64,000 nucleotides of DNA from an uncultured SAR116 cluster alpha proteobacterium (GTDB lineage: Bacteria; Pseudomonadota; Alphaproteobacteria; Puniceispirillales; Marisalimonadaceae), in contig CACHEH010000002.1 of NCBI GenBank assembly GCA_902578805.1, positions 62,001 to 126,000 on the forward strand. The letters are read 5' to 3'. Below, piece after piece: positions 37,407 to 45,659 of the stretch. The position numbers were made by a program, and so were the translations under genes. Every line of letters starts with the position of its first letter. Position 1 is the first letter of the stretch. The notes under the pieces are model-generated. The model saw nothing but the letters and a program-made list of their open reading frames with translations. It ran no database searches and had not been told where the DNA came from.

Positions 37407-39492
37407 TATGGAAAAAAATAGAGGCAATTTACTTTTAGAGTTTTTTTCTGAGGAAATACCCGCAAGGATGCAATCAAACTCTGAAATACAATTACAAAAT
37501 TTGTTCGTAAAGTCTCTAACACAAAGAGATATAGCTTTTGAAAGTTTTAAAACTTTCAGTGGTCCAAGACACCTATCAATTATAATTAAAAATATTGAGT
37601 TAGAGCAAAAAGATCTAGAAATAGAAAAGAGGGGGCCAAGATTTGATGCTAATCAAAAAGCAATTGATGGTTTTCTAAAATCTAATCAATTAAAAAAAAA
37701 TGAAATTATAATAAAAGAAACAAATAATGGGAAATTTTATTTTCATTCTCAAATGATCAAAGGTAAAAAAACTTATGAAGTTTTACCAGATATAATTAAT
37801 GAAATAGTTAATAGTTTTGTTTGGCCCAAAAGTCAAAGATGGGCTAATACAGACTTAAAGTGGGCAAGACCTCTTAGAAACATTGTTTTGCTTCTTAATA
37901 ATGATGTTGTTAAAGGTAAGGTAGAAATAGGAAAAAATGTTTTTTTAAACTTTACTAATTTTACTTTTTCACACAGATATTTTGATAAAAAGATTGTTAT
38001 AAATAAGATAGAAAATTATGAACAATTGTTAGAAGAAAATTTTGTAATTTTAGACAGAAATAAAAGATTAGACAAAATTATCAATGACACATCATCTTTA
38101 CTTGATAAGAGAAAATTTAAATTGGTTAATGATAAGTTTTTAATCGAAGAAGTAGTAGGTCTTGTAGAGTATCCTAATATTCTTATTGGTTCAATCAGTA
38201 AAGAATTTATGAAACTTCCAAGAGAAGTTTTATCAACAGCAATGCGAGTACATCAAAAGTATTTTTCAATCACAGACAAAGAAAATAATTTAGAGTCAAA
38301 ATTTTTATTTGTAGCCAACAGCATTAAAGAAAAGGACAGGGATTTTAGGGTTATTGAAGGAAATGAGAGAGTTTTAAAAGCTCGTTTATCTGATGCCAGT
38401 TATTTTTTTGAAAATGATATTACAAATACATTTGAAAATTGGAATGAAAAACTTAAAAATGTTTTGTTTTATGAATCTCTGGGATCAATACATGATAAGA
38501 TCATACGAATGTCCAACATTTCTAAAATTTTTGCAAAAATGTTTGGGGTTAGATTAGATTTAGCTAAACAAGCAGCCATTTTATCTAAGGCAGATCTTGT
38601 CTCAGAAATGGTTACGGAATTTCCTGAACTTCAAGGGATAATGGGTGGGTATTACGCTAAAATAAAAAATGAACATGAAGAAGTTGTAAAAGCTATTTCT
38701 GAACATTACAAACCTAAGGGTGTTTCTGATGATTTACCAGAAACAAAACTTGGATCTTTATTATCAATAGTTGATAAGATTGATACTTTGGTAGGTTTCT
38801 TTTCTATTGACAAGAAACCGACTGGATCTAAGGATCCATTTGCTCTTAGAAGAAATAGTTTTTCAATTGTTCAAATCTTGATTAATTTTAAAATTAATCT
38901 GTCACTAAATGAACTCCTTGAACCATCTTTAAAAGAGTATGGTTGTTCTTCACATTCAATAAAACAAAACTTAATTGATTTTATGATTGATAAATTAAAA
39001 TACGTATTTTCTAATAAAAATAATAGAATGGATGTAGTTAATTCAGTTTTAAATACAAAAATTGTAAATGACTTACCAATAAAAATAATTTCAAGTAGAA
39101 TTGATAGTATAAGTAAATTCACTAAAATTAATGATTTCAAAATTTTTCTAGCAAATCACAAAAGAATTAATAATATTCTTAAAAGTGAAAAATTTTCTAA
39201 TGATGCAGAATTGCAAATAAATCCAAAAGTTTTTGACACCATTGAAGAAGAAAATATATACAACCTATCCAATTCTTTTTCAAAAGAAATTATTAAAAAA
39301 AGTATTTGTGAAAAATCTCAGGATTTTTTGATAAACTATTTAATAAAAATGAATGAGCCAATCTCATTATTCTTTGATAATGTAATTGTTAATCACAATG
39401 ATTATGATATAAAAATAAATAGATTAAATCTATTGAAAAACTTACATAATTCGATATCAAAATTTTCTATTTTTGAGTTAATAGAAGATTAA
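37399..39492 (+). CDS. glyS: Glycyl-tRNA synthetase beta subunit
   Basis: 697 aa. Beta subunit with tRNA-binding and HD-type domains: N-terminal '[15 protein letters not shown]', the '[11 protein letters not shown]' block, '[23 protein letters not shown]', and the C-terminal anticodon-binding-like helical region. It partners with GlyQ, encoded just upstream with an 8-base overlap. Asn and Lys content is high, as throughout this window. Its stop overlaps that of rpmE (opposite strand) by 4 bases. Confidence 0.96.
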   Translation: MNNMEKNRGNLLLEFFSEEIPARMQSNSEIQLQNLFVKSLTQRDIAFESFKTFSGPRHLSIIIKNIELEQKDLEIEKRGPRFDANQKAIDGFLKSNQLKKNEIIIKETNNGKFYFHSQMIKGKKTYEVLPDIINEIVNSFVWPKSQRWANTDLKWARPLRNIVLLLNNDVVKGKVEIGKNVFLNFTNFTFSHRYFDKKIVINKIENYEQLLEENFVILDRNKRLDKIINDTSSLLDKRKFKLVNDKFLIEEVVGLVEYPNILIGSISKEFMKLPREVLSTAMRVHQKYFSITDKENNLESKFLFVANSIKEKDRDFRVIEGNERVLKARLSDASYFFENDITNTFENWNEKLKNVLFYESLGSIHDKIIRMSNISKIFAKMFGVRLDLAKQAAILSKADLVSEMVTEFPELQGIMGGYYAKIKNEHEEVVKAISEHYKPKGVSDDLPETKLGSLLSIVDKIDTLVGFFSIDKKPTGSKDPFALRRNSFSIVQILINFKINLSLNELLEPSLKEYGCSSHSIKQNLIDFMIDKLKYVFSNKNNRMDVVNSVLNTKIVNDLPIKIISSRIDSISKFTKINDFKIFLANHKRINNILKSEKFSNDAELQINPKVFDTIEEENIYNLSNSFSKEIIKKSICEKSQDFLINYLIKMNEPISLFFDNVIVNHNDYDIKINRLNLLKNLHNSISKFSIFELIED

Positions 39493-39716
39493 TCGGTTTT
39501 AACACCTAAGCCTGAAAACCTTTTATTAAATCTAGCAACTTGACCACCAGAATCTAGTATTCTGTGTTGACCTGTCCATGCAGGATGAGATTTAGGATCA
39601 ATATCTAATTTAAGAGTATCTCCAGCTTTTCCCATCGTAGATCGTGTTTTATATTTACTACCATCTGTCATTATAACTGTTATTTCGTGATAATCAGGAT
39701 GAATATCTTTTTTCAT
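39489..39716 (-). CDS. rpmE: 50S ribosomal protein L31
   Basis: 75 aa. Alphaproteobacterial L31: '[21 protein letters not shown]', '[24 protein letters not shown]', '[10 protein letters not shown]'. The zinc-binding Cys-x2-Cys of classical type A L31 is absent, so this is the Cys-less form. Its 3' end overlaps glyS by 4 bases on the opposite strand. The start is ATG at 39716, with a run of upstream AT-rich sequence shared with no other gene. Confidence 0.95.
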   Translation of the reverse strand: MKKDIHPDYHEITVIMTDGSKYKTRSTMGKAGDTLKLDIDPKSHPAWTGQHRILDSGGQVARFNKRFSGLGVKTD

Positions 39717-39775
39717 ATTAAGCTCGTAAATTATTGGGCTTCATATATCTACAATCAAAATTATTTTATATCAAG

Positions 39776-40087
39776 TTATTTTATAATTTTAATACGTTTT
39801 AAAAATTTTTTTTCAAATTTCCAGAAATACTCAAATTCACCAAATAATGTAGCAATTAAAATTAAAATTAATTGATAAATAGGAATTATAATTAAAATTC
39901 TAAAAAGGATATATAAAGGATAATTATTTAAATTATTTTCTAGATCTAAGGCTAACAAAATTGGAGATGAAATCCATAGTGCTAAAGAACCACTCAAACC
40001 AAATACTAAAAAAATTACAAAAAGATGTAATTTAGATTTGGCGTTAAATTTTTTTATTAAATCTTGGATTAAGGTTTCTTTTCTCAT
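39776..40087 (-). CDS. Small two-TM membrane protein (DUF6787-like?)
   Basis: 103 aa. Two hydrophobic segments (residues about 20-45 and 62-85) and a 'LFGEFEYFWKFEKKFLKRI' C-terminus that resembles the LFGxFxFFxxFEKK pattern of DUF6787 proteins; that resemblance is from memory and not verified. Basic N- and C-termini suggest both ends inside. It overlaps the MotB-like gene by 4 bases (40084-40087), so it is translationally coupled to the proton-channel pair and may be an accessory of it. No enzyme motif. Confidence 0.6.
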   Translation of the reverse strand: MRKETLIQDLIKKFNAKSKLHLFVIFLVFGLSGSLALWISSPILLALDLENNLNNYPLYILFRILIIIPIYQLILILIATLFGEFEYFWKFEKKFLKRIKIIK

Positions 40088-41229
40088 TTGAATTTTGTAT
40101 TTTGAGTAATTTTCATTTCTATTCTTCTATTTTTCATTCTCGCAGATTTTGTATTATCTTCATCAATTGGTTGAAAGCTTCCATATCCTGAAGCAGATAA
40201 TCTGCTTGGTTCAATACCTTGCTTTATTAAAAATCTTAATACGGACAAAGCTCTTTTAGTGGATAATTCCCAATTATCTTTATAAGTTTGTCCTTTCTTA
40301 ACTGGCAAACTATCAGTGTGACCTTCAATTTGTAAAATCCAATCTATATCCGTGGGTAAAGATTTTTCAATTTCCATTAGAGTTGCAGCAAGTTTTTGCA
40401 TTTCTAGTTGTCCTTCATCACCTAGTTCATCAGAACCTAAAGAAAAAAGGACTTCGGATTGAAACACAAATCTATCACCAACTATTCTAATTTCTTTTCT
40501 ACCTTTTATAAGTTCTCTTACTCTTCCAAAAAAATCTGATTTAAATTTTTCTAGTTCTTCCACTCTTCTTGCTAGGGCAGAGTTAACATCTTTACCTAAA
40601 TTTAATGTATTAACTTTCTCTTTCTTATCTTTAGCTTTGTAAGCCGCAAGAAGTGTCTGTAATTGAGAAAGTTTATTTCTTAAATTTATTGATGCATTAA
40701 TAAGCTTGTTTATCTCTTCTTTACTTGAAGATATAGATTTATCCTTAGATTTTAATTCTAAATTTTTATTATCTACTTTTTTTTCTAGACTTGAGACTTT
40801 ATCTCTTAATTCAGACGCATCTTTAATTTTATCTTCTAAAACTTTTTGTAAGTTTATAATTTCACTTTCATTTAAAGCAATAATATTTTGTTTGCCCCGA
40901 ATTTGTTCCTGATATTCTTTGGTTATTTCTTTTTCTCTAATTAGTTCATCTTTAATATCAATAATTTTGGTTTCTAATACTGATAATTGTGTTGTAAGTT
41001 CAATTGTAGTATCTCTTTCCAACGAGAGTAACTGACCTAATTCAATTAAATTATTCCTTAATTCCACTAATGCTTCGTCTTGTCCACTCATTTTTTGCGA
41101 TAAAAAAAACTGTGACAACACAAAAATCATTAATACAAAAATTATAACCATTAAAAGACTAGACAATGCATCTACAAATCCTGGCCAAGTATAGTCTATT
41201 TGTTTTTTTCTAATTTTATTTTGAATCAT
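40084..41229 (-). CDS. MotB/OmpA-type peptidoglycan-binding protein with coiled coil
   Basis: 381 aa. N-terminal TM (residues about 22-46) preceded by 'PGFVDALSS', placing Asp20 at the position of the MotB/TolR/ExbD proton-carrying Asp; then a long coiled coil (about 50-215), then an OmpA-like domain ('LQIEGHTDSLPVKK', 'LSTKRALSVLRFLIKQGI', 'SARMKNRRIEM'). No flagellar genes are in the window. It is downstream of an ExbB-like gene (29-base gap) on the same strand, forming a MotAB/TolQR-like energised channel anchored to peptidoglycan. Function beyond that is unknown; Zorya ZorAB is discussed and rejected below. Confidence 0.85.
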   Translation of the reverse strand: MIQNKIRKKQIDYTWPGFVDALSSLLMVIIFVLMIFVLSQFFLSQKMSGQDEALVELRNNLIELGQLLSLERDTTIELTTQLSVLETKIIDIKDELIREKEITKEYQEQIRGKQNIIALNESEIINLQKVLEDKIKDASELRDKVSSLEKKVDNKNLELKSKDKSISSSKEEINKLINASINLRNKLSQLQTLLAAYKAKDKKEKVNTLNLGKDVNSALARRVEELEKFKSDFFGRVRELIKGRKEIRIVGDRFVFQSEVLFSLGSDELGDEGQLEMQKLAATLMEIEKSLPTDIDWILQIEGHTDSLPVKKGQTYKDNWELSTKRALSVLRFLIKQGIEPSRLSASGYGSFQPIDEDNTKSARMKNRRIEMKITQNTKFK

Positions 41230-41258
41230 TAAAAAACTCTATAGGAAATTTTCATTTA

Positions 41259-42311
41259 TTATTTGTTATTCAGTTTGCTAATAGATTTTTCGATATTGGA
41301 TAATTGTTTAGCAATTGACCTCAATTCTAAAGTTAAATTAGACTGAATTTCAGATATTTTCCCTGTATTTTCTTCCCCCAAATTTTTTAAAATTGACGAA
41401 ATTGTTGTTAAGTGATCTTTAACATTTCTATCTTCATCAAGTTTATCTACTAATCTATTAAGTACAATATTAAGTTCATTAATATTTTCTGTAATTCTAA
41501 CTCTCTCATTTTCATTTTGATTAGCTCTTTTGGCAACCAATGCTAGATTTTCAACTGCAACTTCACTTAAACCTGAATTACCAAGCTCATTTGTAGTAAA
41601 AATAGCCATTTGTGATAGCCAATCCTCAAGTTCATTAAAAAATCTATTACTAGCTTGTCCCACTTGCAGATCTAAAAAACCTAAAATTAGAGACGCAGCT
41701 AAACCAAACAAAGATGACGAAAAAGCGGTAGACATTCCATCAAGTGGAGCGCTTAAACCTTTTTGAATTTTCATAAATAAGCTATTTCCTTCATCTGAAA
41801 TATTATTAATGTTAAAATCAATGGTATTAATTACTCCAGATACTGAAGAAATAGTTTGTAATAAACCCCAAAAAGTCCCTAATAACCCTAAAAAAACAAG
41901 AAGACCAATCATATACCTTAATATTTCTCTACTTTCATCTAATCGAGATGAAACGCCATCTAAAATTGTACCAAGGGAATTCGCAGATAATGATGGATTG
42001 TCCTTTCTGTTTTCCGTGAGAACAGCAGCGACTGGGGCAAGAAGCGTTGGTTTAATTTTTAAAACCACATTAGCTGGCATCAAAGTGTCTTTTCTTTTTA
42101 TAAACTTAAGCCATTTAGCTTCTTTACTTAAACGAAAAGTTTGACGGAAAGAAAAGATTATTCCCAAAAAAAATGTACTTATTATTACGCTGTTAAGGAT
42201 TATATTACCTTCAAAGGCATTTCTAAGAGGCTCAAACAAAAGGGTAATTAAGACTATTACTATAATTAATAAGAATAACATTCTAAAAGCATATTTATTT
42301 GGATCTGTCAT
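41259..42311 (-). CDS. MotA/TolQ/ExbB-family proton channel protein
   Basis: 350 aa from the ATG at 42309-42311, preceded by GAAGG 6 bases upstream; a longer reading from 42362 has no such signal. Three TM segments: two near the N-terminus (about 15-35 and 40-60), one around the 'MIGLLVFLGLLGTFWGLLQTIS' block, and the 'LDGMSTAFSSSLFGLAASLILGF' block typical of TolQ/ExbB/MotA. The C-terminal 110 residues are helical and charged. Paired with the MotB-like gene that follows. This is a second TolQR-type module distinct from tolQR at 50664-51800, and belongs to a conserved alphaproteobacterial pair near efp. Confidence 0.85.
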   Translation of the reverse strand: MTDPNKYAFRMLFLLIIVIVLITLLFEPLRNAFEGNIILNSVIISTFFLGIIFSFRQTFRLSKEAKWLKFIKRKDTLMPANVVLKIKPTLLAPVAAVLTENRKDNPSLSANSLGTILDGVSSRLDESREILRYMIGLLVFLGLLGTFWGLLQTISSVSGVINTIDFNINNISDEGNSLFMKIQKGLSAPLDGMSTAFSSSLFGLAASLILGFLDLQVGQASNRFFNELEDWLSQMAIFTTNELGNSGLSEVAVENLALVAKRANQNENERVRITENINELNIVLNRLVDKLDEDRNVKDHLTTISSILKNLGEENTGKISEIQSNLTLELRSIAKQLSNIEKSISKLNNK

Positions 42312-42414
42312 TTTGGGACCTTCAATAATAAAATTAATCTTAAAAAAATTTATGATAATCAAACATTAAAACATGACTTTTTCATGACACAAAACATTTA
42401 TTATAATTTTAAAA

Positions 42415-43215
42415 CTAGTCGATGTTATTTATTTTTTTTAAAAGCTCTTTATGTAATGCTGGATTAGCACCTATTAAAAAATCAGACGTTGTGTCATAAG
42501 CACTAACGTATTTACTATTAGTCAAATATCCTCCAGCTTCTTTAATTAAAAGTTCTCCACATGCAATCTGATATTTATTCAAGTTATTAGCAAATAAACA
42601 ATCAACTTTACCAGATGCCAACCAGGCAAAACTAAGAGCTGAAGATCCAAATGCTCGTGTAACAGAAGAAGATTGAGAAGCAATTATGTTAATTTTATCA
42701 AAATAATTTTTAATATTAGATGATAAATTGGTATTTTCTTCATCAAATATTGAAAAGACACAAGATTTTAAATTATTTCTTTTTGAAACTCTTATTCTTC
42801 TGTCATTTTGAAAAGACCCCTTACCTTTTTCTGCAAAAAATATTTCATCTCTTATAGGATCAAAAATTACTGTAGACAAAATTTCGTTATTATATCCAAC
42901 GGACACAGAGATTGCAAAGTGAGGTAATCCATGAGAAAAATTAAATTGGCCATTAAGTGTATCTACTATCCAGTAATATTTATCTTTTATGTTTCCAATA
43001 TCTTCATTAAACTTGACTTGCCAATCTGGTCTTGATTTAGTCAAATCATTGAGTAAAGAGTTTGATATTTTACTTTTTGTTTTTGAGACAAATCTGTCCA
43101 GGGAATTTGGAGAAACCTGTAGGTTTTCTATTTCTCCAAAATCTCTAACTACGCTCCTTGTTACTTTATTCAAAGAATGAAAAATTACATTTAAAAGTGG
43201 TGATTTGTTACTCAT
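42415..43215 (-). CDS. Inositol monophosphatase-family protein, probable pseudoenzyme
   Basis: 266 aa from ATG 43213-43215, with GGAG 5 bases upstream; a GTG at 43221 would overlap that site. The IMPase/SuhB fold is clear ('LPHFAISVSVGY', 'DPIRDEIFFAEKGKG', 'CGELLIKEAGGYL'). The metal-site motif DPxDGT reads Asp85-Thr-Leu-Asn88-Gly-Gln, and the WDxAAG motif reads Lys-Tyr-Gln216-Ile-Ala-Cys-Gly, so two of the usual Asp ligands and the motif Thr are replaced. The Glu at 71 and Asp85 remain. Catalysis on inositol phosphate is therefore doubtful. SuhB has a non-catalytic transcription/ribosome role in E. coli, which is one possible reason to keep it. Confidence 0.8.
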   Translation of the reverse strand: MSNKSPLLNVIFHSLNKVTRSVVRDFGEIENLQVSPNSLDRFVSKTKSKISNSLLNDLTKSRPDWQVKFNEDIGNIKDKYYWIVDTLNGQFNFSHGLPHFAISVSVGYNNEILSTVIFDPIRDEIFFAEKGKGSFQNDRRIRVSKRNNLKSCVFSIFDEENTNLSSNIKNYFDKINIIASQSSSVTRAFGSSALSFAWLASGKVDCLFANNLNKYQIACGELLIKEAGGYLTNSKYVSAYDTTSDFLIGANPALHKELLKKINNID

Positions 43216-43253
43216 TATCACTCCAAATTAGAAAAAATTAGAAATTACATTAA

Positions 43254-43820
43254 TTAAATTTTTGCTTTTTCTATGTACGAACAATCAGAGGGTCTTACTA
43301 CTATTTTTGTTCCAACCTCAATATGTCCAGGAACCATTACTTTTACGCCATTTTTTAAAATAGCTGGCTTGAATGATGAAGACACAGTTTGACCTTTTAT
43401 AACAGCGTCTGCTTCAATAATCTCCTCTATACAACTATCTGGCATAATAACTGAAACAGGCTCATCATTATATATATTAATAATAACGTTCATGCCATCT
43501 TGTAAAAAAGCAGACTGGTCTCCAATCATATCAACATTTATACTTAGCTGTTCAAAGGTATCATTGTTCATGAATATAAGATCTTCATTTTCCTTATATA
43601 AAAAAATGTGTGGAGTTTCTTCAAGTATAACTTTTTCAATGCTTTCAGATGATCTAAAACGCTCGTTTAATTTAGTTCCATCTTTTAAATTTCTTAATTC
43701 TATTTGAGCAAAAGCTCCTCCCTTCCCAGGTTTAACGTGACTTGTTTTAGTTGCTACCCATAATCCATTCTTATGCTCAATAACATTTCCAGGTTTAATT
43801 GTATTTCCATTAACTTTCAA
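43254..43820 (-). CDS. efp: Elongation factor P
   Basis: 188 aa, three-domain EF-P, relieves ribosome stalling at polyproline. Residue Lys33 in 'HVKPGKGGAFAQ' is the position normally beta-lysylated or otherwise modified. C-terminal 'DCSYIEKAKI' region and 'GQTVSSSFKPAILKNG' are typical. Directly downstream of fbaB (1 base) and upstream of the IMPase-like gene. One clear client in this window is TolA, which carries a run of six prolines. Modification enzymes are not in the window. Confidence 0.96.
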   Translation of the reverse strand: MKVNGNTIKPGNVIEHKNGLWVATKTSHVKPGKGGAFAQIELRNLKDGTKLNERFRSSESIEKVILEETPHIFLYKENEDLIFMNNDTFEQLSINVDMIGDQSAFLQDGMNVIINIYNDEPVSVIMPDSCIEEIIEADAVIKGQTVSSSFKPAILKNGVKVMVPGHIEVGTKIVVRPSDCSYIEKAKI

Positions 43821-43821
43821 A

Positions 43822-44748
43822 TCAATTTCCTTTATAAATATTTATAATTTGGTTTAAAAGAGCTATTGCTTCGGTATATGGTCTTTGAAAAGAATTTCTT
43901 CCGATAATTGATCCACTTGCACCACCCAAATATAATTCTCTAATTTCCTCCAAAAGATTTTCTTTATCTTTAGATGAACCACCGGAAAAAACTACAAGTC
44001 TTTTTCCATTAAAACAAGACTGAACGACGTGTTTTATTCTTTCACTTAGTGAAGAAATTGGAATATTTTCTGATAGATATACCTTTTTAGCTTCACCTTG
44101 TTCAATATAAGAAGTAGGAGGTTTAACTTTAATTATATGTGCTCCAACTAGCGCTGCCATATGCGCGGCATAAGAAACTATATCAATAGCAGTTTCTCCA
44201 TCTTTACTAATATTTCCACCTCTAGGATAACTCCATACTACGACAGCTAGACCTGATTCTTTTGCTTCGACAGCCATTTCTTGTATATCAGATATCATAT
44301 CCAAGGCCATCTCTGATCCAGGATAAATTGTAAAGCCAACTGCAGAACACCCTAGTCTAATAGCTTCACTCACTGAACCAGTTAAGGCTTGTGATGGAGC
44401 AGTTTTTTCATTTGATAAAGAATTTGCACTGTTTACTTTCATTATTAAAGGAATTTGACCTGCAAACGTATCAGCTCCAGCCTCCAGCATACCTAATGGT
44501 GCAGCGAAAGCAGAAAGTCCCGCATCAATTGCTAGTTTAAAATGATAATGAGGATCGTATGCTGGTGAATTTTTGGCAAATGATCTAGTAGGGCCATGCT
44601 CAAATCCCTGATCAACTGGAAGTATAACTAACTTTCCAGTTCCACCTAATTTTCCAGACATTAAAATTCTAGCTAAATTTGCTTTTACACCTGGATTGTC
44701 ACTCTCATAATAACTTAATATTCTCTTAATATTTCTTGTAAATTTCAT
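43822..44748 (-). CDS. fbaB: Fructose-bisphosphate aldolase class I (FbaB-type)
   Basis: 308 aa DeoC/FbaB aldolase of the archaeal type, Schiff-base forming and metal-independent. Key blocks: 'ILPVDQGFEHGP', 'VVVWSYPRGGNIS', 'GAHIIKVKPPTSY' (catalytic Lys area), 'VVFSGGSSKDKE' and 'GASGSIIGRNSFQRP'. In central metabolism it interconverts fructose-1,6-bisphosphate and triose phosphates, usually in the gluconeogenic direction in related bacteria. GAGGAA lies about 9 bases before the ATG. It heads the fbaB-efp-IMPase run and diverges from the DUF4164-like gene. Confidence 0.94.
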   Translation of the reverse strand: MKFTRNIKRILSYYESDNPGVKANLARILMSGKLGGTGKLVILPVDQGFEHGPTRSFAKNSPAYDPHYHFKLAIDAGLSAFAAPLGMLEAGADTFAGQIPLIMKVNSANSLSNEKTAPSQALTGSVSEAIRLGCSAVGFTIYPGSEMALDMISDIQEMAVEAKESGLAVVVWSYPRGGNISKDGETAIDIVSYAAHMAALVGAHIIKVKPPTSYIEQGEAKKVYLSENIPISSLSERIKHVVQSCFNGKRLVVFSGGSSKDKENLLEEIRELYLGGASGSIIGRNSFQRPYTEAIALLNQIINIYKGN

Positions 44749-44843
44749 ATTGAATATTTCCTCGGATTTAAATAGATAAATAGCTATATATATAAACTAT
44801 AATAAGTATCTATAAATTTTAATTTTATGAATTACAATAAAAT

Positions 44844-44873
44844 TTGTCTATTATAAACTGGATCTGCTATAAT
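44844..44873 (+). promoter_or_regulatory. Promoter upstream of the DUF4164-like gene and zapA
   Basis: TTGTCT (44844-44849), 18 bases, then TATAAT (44868-44873) preceded by TGC, an extended -10. It lies 40 bases before the ATG at 44913 in the divergent gap with fbaB. The perfect -10 makes this the best protein-gene promoter in the window. Confidence 0.55.
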
Positions 44874-44912
44874 ATAATTATGTGAATGTTATTATATATC
44901 GAGTGATGATTT

Positions 44913-45143
44913 ATGAAAATTGATGAGAATAATATTATAGAACTTAAGAAAATTAGAGATTTAAAAGAATCCTTTGATAAAAGTATGAAAATACTTGAAA
45001 GTCATATTGCTGAAAGTATTACTAATAAAGAAAAACTTAATTCTATTAAAAGAGATTTAAAAGAGGCTAATGAAAAATTTCTTGAGGCTGAAAGATGTTT
45101 AGATGATTTGAAAGTTGATCTTGAAAACCCACCGGTTAGTTAA
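44913..45143 (+). CDS. Small coiled-coil protein (DUF4164-like)
   Basis: 76 aa, almost wholly helical with heptad-like spacing ('ELKKIRDLKESFDKSMKILESHIAESITNKEKL', then 'RDLKEANEKFLEAERCLDDL'). A short coiled-coil gene immediately before zapA is the usual place of DUF4164 proteins in Alphaproteobacteria. Function unknown; proximity suggests a link with ZapA/FtsZ ring, which is inference. It is separated from zapA by 26 bases and driven by the promoter at 44844-44873. Confidence 0.75.
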   Translation: MKIDENNIIELKKIRDLKESFDKSMKILESHIAESITNKEKLNSIKRDLKEANEKFLEAERCLDDLKVDLENPPVS

Positions 45144-45169
45144 ATATAACAAGTCTAATAAGGTATGAA

Positions 45170-45478
45170 ATGTCAGAAACTGTAACTGTTAAGATTGAAA
45201 TAAATGGGGTTGTTTATCCAGTTTCTTGTATGGTAGGTGAAGAGAACAGACTTATTGATTCATCAAAAGAGGTAAATAAAGTTATTGCGAGTTTGTCAAA
45301 TGTTTCAGAAACAATTAGTGAAACAAGACTATTAGCTATGACATCTTTAATTCTAGCTGACAAATTGATGGTTCAAGAAAATACCTCTTACAACAATAAT
45401 CTGGATGAACTTATTAATTGGCTAGAAAAAGCTACTGAAAGAATGAATAAAGTTGCAAAATTACTTGAAAACAAATAA
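45170..45478 (+). CDS. zapA: Cell division protein ZapA
   Basis: 102 aa. FtsZ-bundling factor. 'VTVKIEINGVVYPVSCMVGEENRLIDSSKEVNKVI' is the ZapA N-terminal globular block and 'TRLLAMTSLILADKLM' the start of the dimerisation helix, with a coiled-coil C-terminus. It follows the DUF4164-like gene and its TAA (45476-45478) lies inside the -10 of the downstream 6S RNA promoter. Confidence 0.92.
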   Translation: MSETVTVKIEINGVVYPVSCMVGEENRLIDSSKEVNKVIASLSNVSETISETRLLAMTSLILADKLMVQENTSYNNNLDELINWLEKATERMNKVAKLLENK

Positions 45479-45481
45479 ATT
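45453..45481 (+). promoter_or_regulatory. Promoter of 6S RNA, overlapping the zapA 3' end
   Basis: TTGCAA (45453-45458), 17 bases, TAAATT (45476-45481). The -10 includes the zapA stop codon. Seven bases downstream falls at 45488, exactly where the 6S terminal stem begins. Confidence 0.5.
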
Positions 45482-45487
45482 TCAATT

Positions 45488-45641
45488 GTGAAAGCTGAAT
45501 TTTCCGTTAGGAACTTTAATCCTTGGGGCCATAAGTATTCTAAGGGAACCGTCACTGCTTTAGCTTTGGTTAAATTAAATGGTGCCCACCTGTTCAACAG
45601 GCAACATAGGATAACTTATCCAACGACTTTTTGGCTTTCAT
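45488..45641 (+). ncRNA. ssrS: 6S RNA (SsrS)
   Basis: About 154 bases between zapA and the 5-formyltetrahydrofolate cyclo-ligase gene, the conserved alphaproteobacterial location of 6S RNA. A terminal stem is formed by TGAAAGC (45489-45495) and GCTTTCA (45634-45640). The inner part has the G-rich 'CCTTGGGGCC' 5' arm and the 'GGTGCCCACCTG' element known from other alphaproteobacterial 6S RNAs, followed by a small hairpin CCTG-TTCAA-CAGG. 6S RNA binds the RNA polymerase-sigma70 holoenzyme and dampens transcription in stationary phase. Exact ends are approximate; the open helix in the middle acts as the promoter mimic. Confidence 0.82.
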
Positions 45642-45659
45642 ATTAATATAGAGTTTTAA

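Noticed and set aside
41809-42144. 111-codon plus-strand open frame inside the ExbB-like gene
   Set aside because: Antisense shadow of a recognised gene, with no family motif and no Shine-Dalgarno signal.
40084-42311. Zorya-type anti-phage system (ZorA/ZorB) suggested by the MotA/ExbB-like and MotB/OmpA-like pair
   Set aside because: No ZorC, ZorD or ZorE gene is adjacent; the neighbours are housekeeping genes (efp, fbaB, rpmE), and such MotAB-like pairs are known near efp in Alphaproteobacteria outside defence contexts.
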